In this document: positions 38,481 to 48,168 of the stretch, one piece after another
Numbering within the stretch: position 1 is the stretch's first letter
Layout of the letters: the number at the start of each line of letters is the position of its first letter
Assembly: GCA_012932295.1 (NCBI GenBank)
Contig: JAAONU010000004.1
Coordinates: 27,568,304-27,632,303, forward strand
Length of the DNA stretch: 64,000 bases
DNA from: Cyclina sinensis
Taxonomy: Eukaryota > Mollusca > Bivalvia > Venerida > Veneridae
Reading direction: 5' to 3'
Notes under the pieces: model-generated
Databases searched by the model: none
The model's input: only the letters and a program-made list of their open reading frames with translations
Told to the model about the DNA's origin: nothing
Made by a program: the position numbers and the translations under genes

Positions 38481-39262
38481 CCCAATGTGAAAAAGCAGTT
38501 TCACCTTCCGCCGTTTGTTTGTTTGATTGTTTTTCTTGTTTGTTATTGTAATTGTGGTTTTTAAAAAAGAACGTCAGGATAAATGTATGCCGTATCTTCT
38601 GTTACAGACAATTCCTTATAAAATTGCTTATCAAACCCTAAACGAATACCCAATGAGTTCTGATTTGTTAACGAAGTTTTCGTTCGCTAAATGTTACTGA
38701 CAGATGGTTTTGGTAAGCACCCAACCCGTTTTACTAACGACGATTGGCCTTAATAGTTTAATGAATCTCTTGTATCTAGCCCCAAACTGCCTCAGTCCCC
38801 AAAATGACAATTCAGCTTGCAGACTGGGGCGATTCTTTGTGTTCCAGTACGATGACGGAAGAACTCTGCCAGAAAAGAGTAACGAGTATTGTACGTAAAA
38901 ATGCATAACTTATTTGCAAGACAGTTTACCAGTCCCGAAACAAAGGTCTACTTTAGTAATGTAAAATTCAACTATCAAAAAACTTTGAATTAATGACTAG
39001 TGTTAAAGCTAAAACCAATTCATCTGTGTGTAGGGGATGGGGAGTACATGTAGTCAGTTTGCCACCAGTTGTTTCTCAAGAATTCCATATTATCAAGGTA
39101 TAAAAATTCAACTTCTCTTGAGATAGTAGTTTTAATTTTCCGTCCGTTTGTAAGTTTTGAGTTTGAAAAGATGTTATTAACATTTACATACACTTATAAA
39201 TTTTGAAAGCATAAAGTATATATAAAAAACGTGAGAATATGTCGACGTATCTGTTGAAGAGA
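38481..39262. other. Intergenic tract
   Basis: Complementary ORFs on both strands at 38694-38906 (64-70 codons) are not recognised. Nothing else is seen. Confidence 0.4.
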
Positions 39263-39412
39263 TAGAGGATATTTGTTTTTGTGGAAGATGAGAATTTATT
39301 TCATCGAGTGAACACCATATGTGATATTTTCACGAGTGAAAATATCAACATATGGTGTTCACGAGATGAAATAAATTCCCATCTTCCACTAAAAAACAAA
39401 TAAATTTTCTTT
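39263..39412. mobile_element. Palindromic foldback element (copy 2 of the AGAGGATAT family)
   Basis: It starts ATAGAGGATATTTGTTTTT and ends AAAAACAAATAAATTTTCT. The arms pair almost throughout: GTGGAAGATG with CATCTTCCAC, GAATTTATTTCATC with GATGAAATAAATTC, and GTGAACACCATATG with CATATGGTGTTCAC. The apex is GTGATATTTTCACGAGTGAA then AATATCA. The termini match the element at 26881, but the arm interior does not. Confidence 0.8.
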
Positions 39413-40935
39413 TAATTTTATGCCAACACGTCAAAAATGGGTTTTTTTATGACATTTTTAATCAGGGCCTTCAATAAATTCCCCATGGTGAGCCCCAAAT
39501 CAGTTAATGCGTACTTTGGTTACTCCGCACAAAAAAAAGTGCAGACAATCTCCAATACATATGATAACTTTACTTCTGCTGAAATAAACTGAATACACTT
39601 CCATAAAATAACATTTATTTTTCTCTACAGTTTATCAATATTTATTGAATTTTAGCCATACATACTTTAATTATAAAAGCGGATTAATACCGAGTAATAT
39701 TCAATCAATTGAATTGAAAGTCGGCTATATTGGATATTGTCCATGTCAGTTATGTAAACAAATCAGACATTTTAAATAATTTATGGCGAATTTCATCATT
39801 GTTCACAACTAGTTATGCTCAGGAATTCAATATTATAATTGGATTTAACAAGGTAAATAAATTTCACTCGCTGTCACAGTCTGAAATACAGCGGATTCTC
39901 TTGTATTTACGTGGTGGGGAAATTCCTGAAGTTTCATCAAGCAGTAGTTCCGGCACAAACAGTGTATTATCAAAATGGTAATTTCACTGATTCAAAACAG
40001 AGTATTATCACTTTTATCTCACTGATATTTCCCTATATTTCATTGGTAGACATAAAATAAATAATATTTGGTATATTATTTTCCGGAAATTACACACCTG
40101 CTTTTTTGGTTTGACAAAGGTCTATGTATTCTGAGAAGACCTGCGCTAAACAAGAAAATCACGTGCTTATGACTTTCTACGCACGTCGACAGGTCTGTTC
40201 TTTCAGAGCACACCTGTCCTCGTGCTTTGCAATACATACACAGGTGACTGAGTTGTTAGTGTAGGTTCTTCCAAAACATACTTATCTACTACCTTGGAAT
40301 ATCTTATTAATATACGTGAACAAAAGAGAAGAAAAATACAAAAACTCTAAAGGGAAAAACGAAGGAAAAGAGTGGAAGGAAATAAAATTATATATATGAG
40401 TTAATCTGCATTAATTTCCATGTGCCCTAAACATGTCACAAGTATATTCAATATGATACCTGAAGTAGGTAAGTCAAATGAAATGCCTGAATTACGACGC
40501 CACAGCAAGTTATTTATGTCATGATAAATTTACCATAAATCAGGAATCCTGAAAATACAGCAAGAAGACGCTAGTTTGTAAGAAATAAAGTTGACTGTTT
40601 CTACTAGAAAGATACAACATCTTTAAAATCATGATTTTACCAATAAATGCACTTAACTCGATTGTACAAAAAAGAGAAGAAAAACAAGACCTGTCGGAAT
40701 GACACTGATCCCATCTGAAATTCCCAGTATCAGTAAAATGTTGACTCAGCATGGTGGGCTAAAACATCTTGACAAAGTAATCTACTCATAAAGCTGAAAT
40801 ATCTTTTCAATTCCTGGATTGTTTCATATTGAAAACCAAATGTGAAGTAAAGGTCCTTGTGAAGTTGGCATGCAGTAAGCACAGAATCATATGGCTTTAT
40901 TTACACATGCCAAACCATCATGTAAAGGGATCTTA
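39413..40935. other. Intergenic tract with an unproven ORF
   Basis: An 83-codon plus-strand frame at 39730-39981 opens with TTG and ends in a serine-rich tail. It has no recognised domain. No other signal is seen. Confidence 0.35.
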
Positions 40936-41205
40936 ATCTATCTATCTATTTGAGCTTATTTATCGTTGCCCATATGACCGACGCCCCCTGAAGAGATTAG
41001 ATATTTTAAGTTGTGGGGTAGTGCAAGATACATAAAGCATCCCATACGACACCCGTGGTTGTTTTGCATGCTCACTGATACATTGGACCTCGGTTTAATG
41101 TCTCATCCGAAAGACTATTAGTAATGTTAGTGGAAGAGCGGGGGACTGAACTCGGGACCCCTGGTTTACCAGTCCAGCGTGTTACCACTGGACCACATCC
41201 GCTCC
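40936..41205 (-). mobile_element. tRNA-derived SINE with conserved central domain
   Basis: Read on the minus strand from 41204: GGAGCGGATGTGGTCCAGTG then GTAACACG (A box), then GGACTGGTAAACCAGGGGTC and CCGAGTTCAGTCCCC (B box). The body follows, containing CGGATGAGACATTAAACCGA and GGTCC. It ends with a GATAGATAGATTAAGATCCC tail. The head is clearly tRNA-like. The central GATGAGAC-TTAAACCGAGG block resembles deeply conserved SINE domains found across Metazoa (possibly Nin-DC; assigned from memory). The copy is fairly well preserved. Confidence 0.75.
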
Positions 41206-41244
41206 TTAAGGGTTCTTAAGATCCAGGAAACAGATATATGAGTG

Positions 41245-41727
41245 TTATTGACCGAAAACCACTTTCTACGCGTAGGTTATTAGGAGCTTGACATTTGACT
41301 CTGTGGTCTTTAAAAACAAAAGGCTTCATCTACTCATCATGCATACCATCGTGTAAAATTTGAATATCCTAGCTGGAAGGAGTTAATCGGAAACCGTTTT
41401 CAAAATGCGGGGCCCTGTGAGCTTGACCCTCATAAGGATCATTTACTTATTAACCATTCTGTAAAGTTTGAAGATCCTTGGTGTGGGTGTTCTTGGGTTA
41501 TTGGTTATTGGGTTATTGGTCGGAAACCGTTTCCAAAATCGGAAACCGTGCCCCCGTCAGCTTGACTTTTGACCTAAAGAACCCCAAAACATAAAGGTAC
41601 ATCTACTCTTCATGCCAATCTACTTACCAAATCTCAGGTCTCTGCATCAATGTGTTCTCAACTTACCGACACACCGACCGACATCTGCAAAACAACATAC
41701 CTCTGTCTTCTTCGAAAGGGGACATAA
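41245..41727 (+). mobile_element. Pearl-like non-autonomous element
   Basis: Diverged core units of about 150 bp each contain TTTGAA-ATCCT, GGTTATTGGTCGGAAACCGT- and GCTTGACTTTGAC-like blocks with CATCTACTCATCATGC-like ends. The last is followed by ACCGACACACCGACCGACAT (a remnant ACCG microsatellite). A hairpin ends it, with TGTCT-TCTTCGAAAG-GGGACA followed by TAAAAA. The GGGACATAAAAA end parallels GGGCATAAAAA at 9275. A 10-base segment (GTTATTGGTT) is locally triplicated near 41504. Confidence 0.65.
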
Positions 41728-41859
41728 AAACCTTGGTTTTTTAATTTAACTTCAGCGTGAAACAATAATTTTACTGGTATGAATTTCAGCTACAATACAC
41801 AAAGCCTGCAACAAAAAATCTCGCTTGACTCATATTTAGATATTAAGCCGACCAGACAG

Positions 41860-42330
41860 TGTGCAAGCCGGATAACAGCCTCGTGCAACGGCATATCTGC
41901 AGGAAATGCCTGCGTACTGGAAGCATGAAAGACGGTTGAGTTCCTGTTGTTCGTAGAAGGGAAAAGGGACGGGGAGTTTGTTGATAACTGTTTTATTGAA
42001 CGTGACCTTTTGGTTGCTGAGTATTATGGTCTGAGTCGGTATATGGGAGGAAGAAACTTCTAACCTCGTGTCATGGGGGCAGGGGGAGGGGGGATTTAAA
42101 TGAATGAGGTACTATCATTGCGACCTGTGGCAGTTCCGTTTCTTCCACAGCACCATGGAAATGTTAGGCACGATAACGCCAGGTCTACAGGGGCTTCTTG
42201 CAGGACTAAGCGTTTATTTTTTCACATGACCCGGTATTCCTCAGATTGTAATACTGATAGAACGTATTTGGGATCTTTTGAGGACTTTGACTATATTTAC
42301 CATATAAAGGGAGACTATATATTATACTCA
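41860..42330 (+). pseudogene. Tc1/mariner transposase remnant 1
   Basis: Short in-frame pieces separated by stops and frameshifts follow the order of a Tc1-type DDE domain. They are RRRGKRDGEFVDNCFIERD (from about 41936; compare the usual RRGERF-DNC-ERD), then VPFLPQHHGNVRHDNAR (from about 42130), holding the second catalytic Asp in HDNAR. After a frame change there is IERIWDLL near 42260-42285, carrying the catalytic Glu. The GGG-SVMVWGG region between the first two pieces is scrambled. The helix-turn-helix half is not recognised. Terminal repeats were not found. Confidence 0.65.
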
Positions 42331-42439
42331 ACTGCACAAGCAATACAAGAGTTAATGTTACTGTTTAATGTTACTATATACTCAATTTTATTAATTAAAG
42401 CTTGAAACTTTAGACAAATAAGTTGTGTATCCCTTTCGG

Positions 42440-43230
42440 TCATTTACACTGATCAGTGTGTGAGTTGCACGGATAGTTTGTCTGTCTGGCCAACGTCTTC
42501 GTTTTCACTTTTTTTCGACCAGCAGTCAGTCGCAACACGTTTGACGTGTAAACCTGTGTATAAGCATAGTGTTAATACCTGTAAGACACTTTGGTGTGCA
42601 ACGAAATACTGTAGACGCCTTGCGGAGACGGTACCAACAGTTTAGGACCAACAGAGATCGGACTCGGTCAGGACGTCCACGCGTAACGTCTAATCGCCAA
42701 GATACGTACATTCGGGTCTTTCATCTAATTCGGCGGAGGTAGTGTCATGGTGTGGGGTGGCATCTCATCCTGTGGCAGAACAGCTCTTTTGGTTGTGAAC
42801 GGCACACTTACAGGCATCAGATACTGTGACGAAATCAGCCGGGTTCACGTCCTTCCATTTTTGCAGCAACGTAACGCCACGCTGCAGCATGATAACTTGG
42901 GGCTCGCCCGCACGTCGCGCGGGTTGTCACCGACTTCTTGATCGAGAACAATGTGAATGTGCTGCCCTGGCTTGCAACGTCACCGGATATGTCGCCTATA
43001 GAACACGTGTGGGATGAGATGCAGGGTTGCTTACGTCGCCTCCAAAATCGGTCGTTGACGTTACCTGACCTGTCACATGCGCTTGTGAGAATATGAAATG
43101 GTATTCCCCAGGTATTTTCAGCACACTTGTCGTATCAATGAGGCGTCGTTGTCAAGTATGCATCGATTCCAATGGTGGACATACACGGTATTGATGAGCT
43201 GAACTATGTTTAGAGAACGTCTGTGAAAAC
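42440..43230 (+). pseudogene. Tc1/mariner transposase remnant 2, internally deleted
   Basis: A piece with LRRRYQQFRTNRDRTRSGRP and RVTSNRQDTYIRVFHL (42614-42730) is the second helix-turn-helix with its GRPR-type motif. It then jumps directly to GGGSVMVWGGISSCGRTALL (from 42735), so the part carrying the first catalytic Asp is deleted. LQHDN (around 42888) holds the second Asp. After a frameshift, RVVTDFLIENNVNVLPW and SPDMSPIEHVWDEM (around 42920-43022) carry the catalytic Glu. Stops follow at the C-terminal end. This copy differs in sequence from remnant 1, so two separate insertions are likely. Confidence 0.8.
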
Positions 43231-43765
43231 TGATCTCTATCCAAGACGCTCCTGATGCAATAACCATATCAACTGAGCTTGTGTTGAATAAAAGTCAGAT
43301 AAAACCCTGTTGAAATTTGTTTTGCCGATTTCTTTTATACCTTTCAAGTTACAGCATATTATACCCATGCACAGTTTCCTTTTCTGCTAGTATATGCTCA
43401 TAACGGTGTCCGATTGCTTGATTGATGTAGACCTTAAAGGTGTTATTTCTTTATTGGTCTGGAACCCGACTCAGCTATCCAGGCAATCCTTAGATAGCAA
43501 AAAGCACTGTGTTAAACACATCCTACAGTTCTTTGAATAGTTTTTTTCTAATCTGCGACTTCTAAAACGGACCGCTGCCTTAAAAAAATTGTGGATAAAA
43601 TTCACGTTTTTCTCCAAAACTCATGAAAGCTTTGATGCCATCATATGACCCATAAATTAACTTTTAATTTCGCATATGCCTATGTAATGTTCGCATAGTG
43701 TTGTCAACGTCCGATGCAAACTTTCTTTTTATGTTTTGAGTGAGTCTTAGTTTTGGCTAATATCG

Positions 43766-43947
43766 TTCCTCGGTATCGTTTCAATGACGGAACGATGACG
43801 GTTTACCAGAATCATGGACTACAAAACATTAAACTACAGATAGCTGAACATGTAGTGAAGTTGGATCCAGCGGACCAGTGTGCCACGTGTAGTGAATATA
43901 GGAGTCTTTCTGCAGTATTGTGTACATGTATCAGTATGCTCTCTGTC
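43766..43947 (+). pseudogene. Unidentified coding fragment with a CATCSEYR motif
   Basis: An in-frame stretch of about 60 codons with coding-like codon use reads RFNDGTMTVYQNHGLQNIKL, then a region with HVVKLDPADQCATCSEYRSL, ending at TAA. The CxxCxxYR arrangement resembles C-terminal parts of some uncharacterised transposon-related proteins, but I cannot assign a family. It is flanked by transposon debris, so it is probably another element fragment. Confidence 0.35.
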
Positions 43948-43969
43948 TAAGAATTTCTGCTCTCTAGAC

Positions 43970-44320
43970 ATTCAGACTTTATAGAATGGTTGGGTATGAT
44001 GAGTAGAGGACCATTGTCTTTAGGTCCATAGTGACAAAGGTCAATGTTACTTTGAAAAGGTTTTTCTGGTCAATAACTGAAGAACAGCTGGTCCTAGAGT
44101 CTTACAACTACACTGGAGGGTTGGGCACGATGTGTAGATAATCCGTATATTTATTTTTCGATCCATAGGGGTCTTTTCTTTGAAAAAAAAATCTAGCTTA
44201 AAAAAAACAACTGCTCCAAGGACTTTCAAACTTCACAGAATGGTTGGGTATGATGAGTAAATAACTCGTATTGATTTTGGCCGACCGGGTCAAAGGTCAA
44301 GATCACAGAGACAGAAACAA
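43970..44320 (+). repeat. Three diverged units with GGTTGGGTATGATGAGTA and GGTCAAAGGTCA motifs
   Basis: GAATGGTTGGGTATGATGAG occurs at 43984 and again at 44238, with a diverged GGAGGGTTGGGCACGATGTG at 44115. Each is followed by a TCC/GACC-GG and AAGGTCAA-type block. Units are about 130 bp. This resembles the core of other Pearl-like repeats, without a visible microsatellite. Confidence 0.55.
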
Positions 44321-44861
44321 AAGTAAATTCTATTATCTTAAGAAACGCTTCCATTTGGCACTATGGACACAAAGCTTTTTTTTAAGGAAATAATTTTTAC
44401 TTTGAAGACAGATGCGGATAAGTTCAGTTGTTTTTCAAAAACCTACGCCAAACAATAAGTGACCAGTTTCATTCAAATCAGATTCAGTATCTTCGCTCTT
44501 ATGTCGCGGATAGTAGGTCTAATGTGCGCAGATATATAACTTGTATGAGATAGACCAGGCGACAGAATTTCTAATTTCTTTACGTTTTAATCACTAAGCA
44601 GTTACAATATATATCAATAGTAAAACTGGTATTTAGATTTAATTCAAAAAGTAATTATATTTCAATCCAAAATAACTTTCTCTCTATGAAAAGCTTTAGG
44701 TTTTGAGAACGCTACCGGGCAAAGGGTCAATAAGGACTATTATGGCAGAAATCTTGTTTCTTGTTAGAAACGTTTGTTGCCATTAACGAGTCAAAACACT
44801 AGATGAGCAAAAGAATATGGGAAACATTTTTGGTTGAAAACCTTTTGGTCTTCCGTTCCCA

Positions 44862-44911
44862 GTGTGGCAGTACCATGTGGTGACATCATTTACCACGTGG
44901 TATAGCCACAC
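44862..44911. repeat. 50-bp near-perfect hairpin
   Basis: GTGTGGC-AG-TACCATGTGGT pairs with ACCACGTGGTA-TA-GCCACAC across a 10-base loop (GACATCATTT). It is probably a tiny foldback repeat. Confidence 0.6.
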
Positions 44912-45790
44912 TCGTTCCAGTGGTACTTATCACGTTAATATATCTTCAGATTGTGTAGATCTATGCCATGTTTTCACATTTTATGAGGAAAAAATCTCCC
45001 AACGTTAGCTCCTTTTTAAATTCCGACCTTGTAACTAGTGCCTACATATTATAATATATTATAGTCTATTTCAGTTCCCCAGGGAGCCGTAAAAAATATG
45101 TGTGCCAGGGCTACCCAAACTAGAGAAACAGGGATTACTTTTGCGCTGTAATATAAACTGGTTTTAAAACTGTTTTCTCCGGACTGGAGATATCACACGT
45201 GACGATGTCGACCCATATTTTCCCTTGTAGATAAAAACTGAAATACGTATATTACTATTAGACCTTGAATCACATGACTGACTTTAACAGAGGAAGACAT
45301 TGTGTCACATTGATCTATTGTGTCAGTAGACGTATTTATAGTCGAGCGATTCAAGTCCGTTAATAAAATGTTTAAATGGTGACTCATAAAACCACAGGGC
45401 TTAGTACTTTTGTTATGTACATAATGGTATGTACATAATTTACACGTGATTTGAATTAAATCTACACACCTCGCAGTACATTGGAAATAAACGACAGAAT
45501 AGAACTAGTAGTAATTTAATTTCTTTCGCATTTTCTTTAGAAAAATGAACACTTCACATTTTGACGATATTGAGTTTGAAAAAAATTGAAATGTCTAATT
45601 TCTAAATTACTAATTCTTTTAATATCCTTAAAAACCCTATTTCAGTACGGTAAATTCTCATGAAGATGAAAAAAAACCCACAACAACAAGGAAGGCAGAC
45701 ATACACCGAAAAGATTAACACCAGATTTCGAAATATTATGTGAAACAGTTAAACAAACGGCTAAAAACCCAATTTTGTCAGCCACTTTAC
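44912..45790. other. Intergenic or intronic tract
   Basis: No repeat or gene is recognised. If the minus-strand exon at 45869 is real, this is its first intron. Confidence 0.35.
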
Positions 45791-45869
45791 CTGGCTCAGG
45801 TGAGCCAAGCACCTGTGTGAACAAGGACACTACGCGAGAGGTCACGTGACTTTGTTGTGAATCCGCCAT
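45791..45869 (-). CDS. Candidate first coding exon of a minus-strand gene
   Basis: The ATG at 45869-45867 sits in CAATATGGCGGATTC, and the frame reads MADSQQSHVTSRVVSLFTQV, then LGSPEP. It reaches a consensus donor, GAGCCAG|GTAAAG (GT at 45790-45789), leaving phase 1. An ATGGCGG start in a locally CpG-richer patch, with overlapping transcription-factor motifs and a divergent donor on the other strand, is typical of a real promoter-proximal exon. The protein is not recognised, and no second exon was identified in the window. The frame stays open to 45642, but that part is probably intron. Confidence 0.4.
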
Positions 45870-45875
45870 ATTGAA
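45841..45875. promoter_or_regulatory. CLEAR/E-box palindrome and YY1-like motif over the ATG
   Basis: GTCACGTGAC at 45841-45850 is the full 10-bp CLEAR palindrome (bHLH-zip TFEB/MITF/USF class). On the minus strand CAATATGGCGGAT (45873-45861) matches the YY1 consensus core ATGGCGG that often overlaps initiator codons. Both lie in the candidate exon, downstream of its presumed start site. Confidence 0.4.
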
Positions 45876-45899
45876 TATGACTGTACTTCCTGCGAAATT

Positions 45900-46014
45900 T
45901 ACATGTCCATGGTTAAACGAAATTTAGGATATAGTGAGTGACTTCTACACTTGATCATCAGTTACCAATGAAAGTTTCAATACGTCCGTCTTGATCTGTT
46001 TGTCGCACTGGACG
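45900..46014 (+). other. Candidate non-coding first exon on the plus strand (donor at 46015)
   Basis: CTGGACG|GTAAGT is a perfect 5' splice site on the plus strand, 145 bases from the minus-strand ATG. It suggests a divergent transcript starting between them. No ATG-initiated frame of note precedes it, so it would be 5'UTR. The start coordinate is a guess. Confidence 0.35.
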
Positions 46015-47347
46015 GTAAGTTGGCAGATTGCGAAAATATGCCAGGAATTCGTACACACCTGTATGTCGAGTTCACACATCATTGAAGTCTATGGGTATCC
46101 CCGATTAATTACTGTGTTATCCATGTTTTTTTTCCAGTACGGGTAGAATTCCTATACAGTACATCAAGACTGGATTGACTTATTTGTCTGACTAGGTGTT
46201 ATGTGAGGGGTTCCTTGTAGACTGAGCAGTTTCGACTTTCAAATATAGGTCAGTTGTTCAAAGTTTGGCCTCATTTTAAGGCAGTTGGCATACAAAGGTA
46301 TTTTTACCAGTTAAAATAAGATTCACTGCAGTGAAAGAACTGAAATACTCTTCTTTGTTTTTTATTATAAATCTCTAGTGTGCAAACATTTTGCTATGGT
46401 AAATATGTTTTACTGTTCGTTACATTTGAAATAATTCGATGAACATTCAGTTTCAAGAGCAGTACATTACTAATACTAGTTGCAGTGCTCAAATAGTGAG
46501 GAAAGTGTCTTTGATTAGGCCATTGGTTCTGATCTGGGTTACAGTTATGGCTTTGGAAATAACAGGGCCACCACTTTCGAACCTTTTGTTTCCTCTTGAG
46601 TCTACCATTTCATCTCCTAATAAGCCTAAGGCTATCAAATGCAAACATCTTATAGTTAGAGCAATAGCATTTATACTCTTCAATGTAAGTTCTTGCCTAA
46701 ATATTGTTAGTCCAACTAATTGTACATAAGTGGAGATACTGTGTAATTTTTTGTATTGGTCAGTATCTCGCGTGTAGCGAGATTCATACCCAAAACAAAA
46801 ATATCTTAGAATATGCTCAAGACGTCACTTGAATTATTTGACTATTATATTGTCAACAACACATTTTGATCATTTGTTTTTTACTTTGTTATGGCTTGAT
46901 AAGCATAGTGTCCATCACCAGATTTTGAGACAGGAGTAATTTTGAAATACCAGAAAATATTTTTTACTTATTTACACATACTTCAAGAGGAAATCATTTA
47001 TTGATTTTTTTTATAGTAATAAAATTAAAATTAAAAAAAAAAAAGAACAATTTAAAGTGACAGAAATCTTGAAAGACAGCAAGTCACTTCCACAATTTTT
47101 GTCCATTGACTTGCCGCCTGTGATGTAGAGCCCATATACAAAGACAGTTTGATTTCTTGATTTTCTTAAACAATGGTTTGAGTTTGTAAAATTGAAGTTG
47201 TATAGTCTTTATCAAAGACAGTTTAGGCAGTGTTACGATGGACTGTTTTGAGTTTCAGTGGTACCATTATGAAAAACTGCAGAGACACAAGGTCAGGGAA
47301 TTTACAGATATTGCTGTAGAATCTGATATAAGTATCTTTGATTCCTG
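46015..47347. other. T-rich tract, possible first intron of a plus-strand gene
   Basis: Base use on the plus strand becomes visibly T-rich. The ORFs at 46439-46729 (both strands) are not recognised. The palindrome TTCACTGCAGTGAA (46322-46335) echoes the one at 27145. Confidence 0.35.
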
Positions 47348-48168
47348 TACAGTACGCGCCAGGAGGAACTCACATTTTCCGCTTTATTTCGCGGACGCGG
47401 AAAAAAAAATATCCGCCGCGACATCGAGGAAAAAAACGGAATTCCTCAATGTCTCGACATCGCGAAATATCTCGGCGATATTTGACGACCAGCGCGAGAA
47501 TAATTAGGGTCATAACTCACCTGGATAAGCTGAACATTTAGTGAAATGACCGTAATGAAACTGTGCATTTTACGTCTGCCAATTCTGTGACATTTGGTAA
47601 AATTAAAACCAAATTTCTAATACATTTGCTGTGCTTACGTCGTTGAAAACGCTCGTTATTGTATAGTAAAATCGATCAATAATTTTGTCAAGCGCATAGA
47701 CGATACAGATGTCGCAGTATGGTTTACATGTTGTATGTTTTCTTTCAATATAGGAATGCAGTTTTACCACGTGTAATTCGGAAACCAGTCAATTTATTTT
47801 CTGAAAATAGGGTCAGCTGTTCCGAGAAGCAACAATTACTTTCGGTTTTGAATTGTCATTCCTTCCGTTAACAAATACGAGCATTCGTAAACAAATGCAT
47901 CAGAATGAGAGTTTAATACATTTAAATGATATTTTAAAACGTAAAATCCGCCGAAATGCGTGTAATGGGGAACTTTGTGAGCCTCGATACGTCAATTCTT
48001 ACCTGTGAAAAAGTTCGCGGAACCATTTAGCGGACGTCCGCCGCGATATTTGGTGACCATGTCCGCGGCGGTGATCCTCGAAATGCGGCGGATTTGGTCG
48101 CGTTTTAAGGAATGGGTAGTCCGCGACGACCTCGAGGAAAACGAGAGTTCCTCCTGGCGCGTACTGTA
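47348..48168. mobile_element. Non-autonomous DNA transposon with perfect 24-bp inverted termini
   Basis: Positions 47348-47371 and 48145-48168 are exact inverted complements over 24 bases (CAGTACGCGCCAGGAGG core). If the outer TA on each side is a target duplication, the element is 817 bp with 22-bp TIRs starting CAGT. Sub-terminal DNA on both sides is strikingly CpG-rich, with repeated GTCCGCG, CCGCCGCGA and TCGAGGAAAA motifs in mirrored positions, plus CGATATTTG-TGACCA. The centre is ordinary AT-rich sequence with no transposase. The TA ends would fit a Tc1/mariner-like or related family. Confidence 0.85.

Noticed and set aside
41189..41204. Possible genuine tRNA gene
   Set aside because: A and B boxes are present, but the head flows into a SINE body with a conserved domain and a microsatellite tail; arms are mismatched.
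42397..43370. Terminal inverted repeats for Tc1 remnant 2 (CTTGAAA near both sides)
   Set aside because: Only a short AT-rich match; too weak to define element ends.
47238..47541. Two plus-strand ORFs at the left edge of the TIR element
   Set aside because: They cross the transposon boundary and are explained by CpG-rich sub-terminal repeats with few stops.
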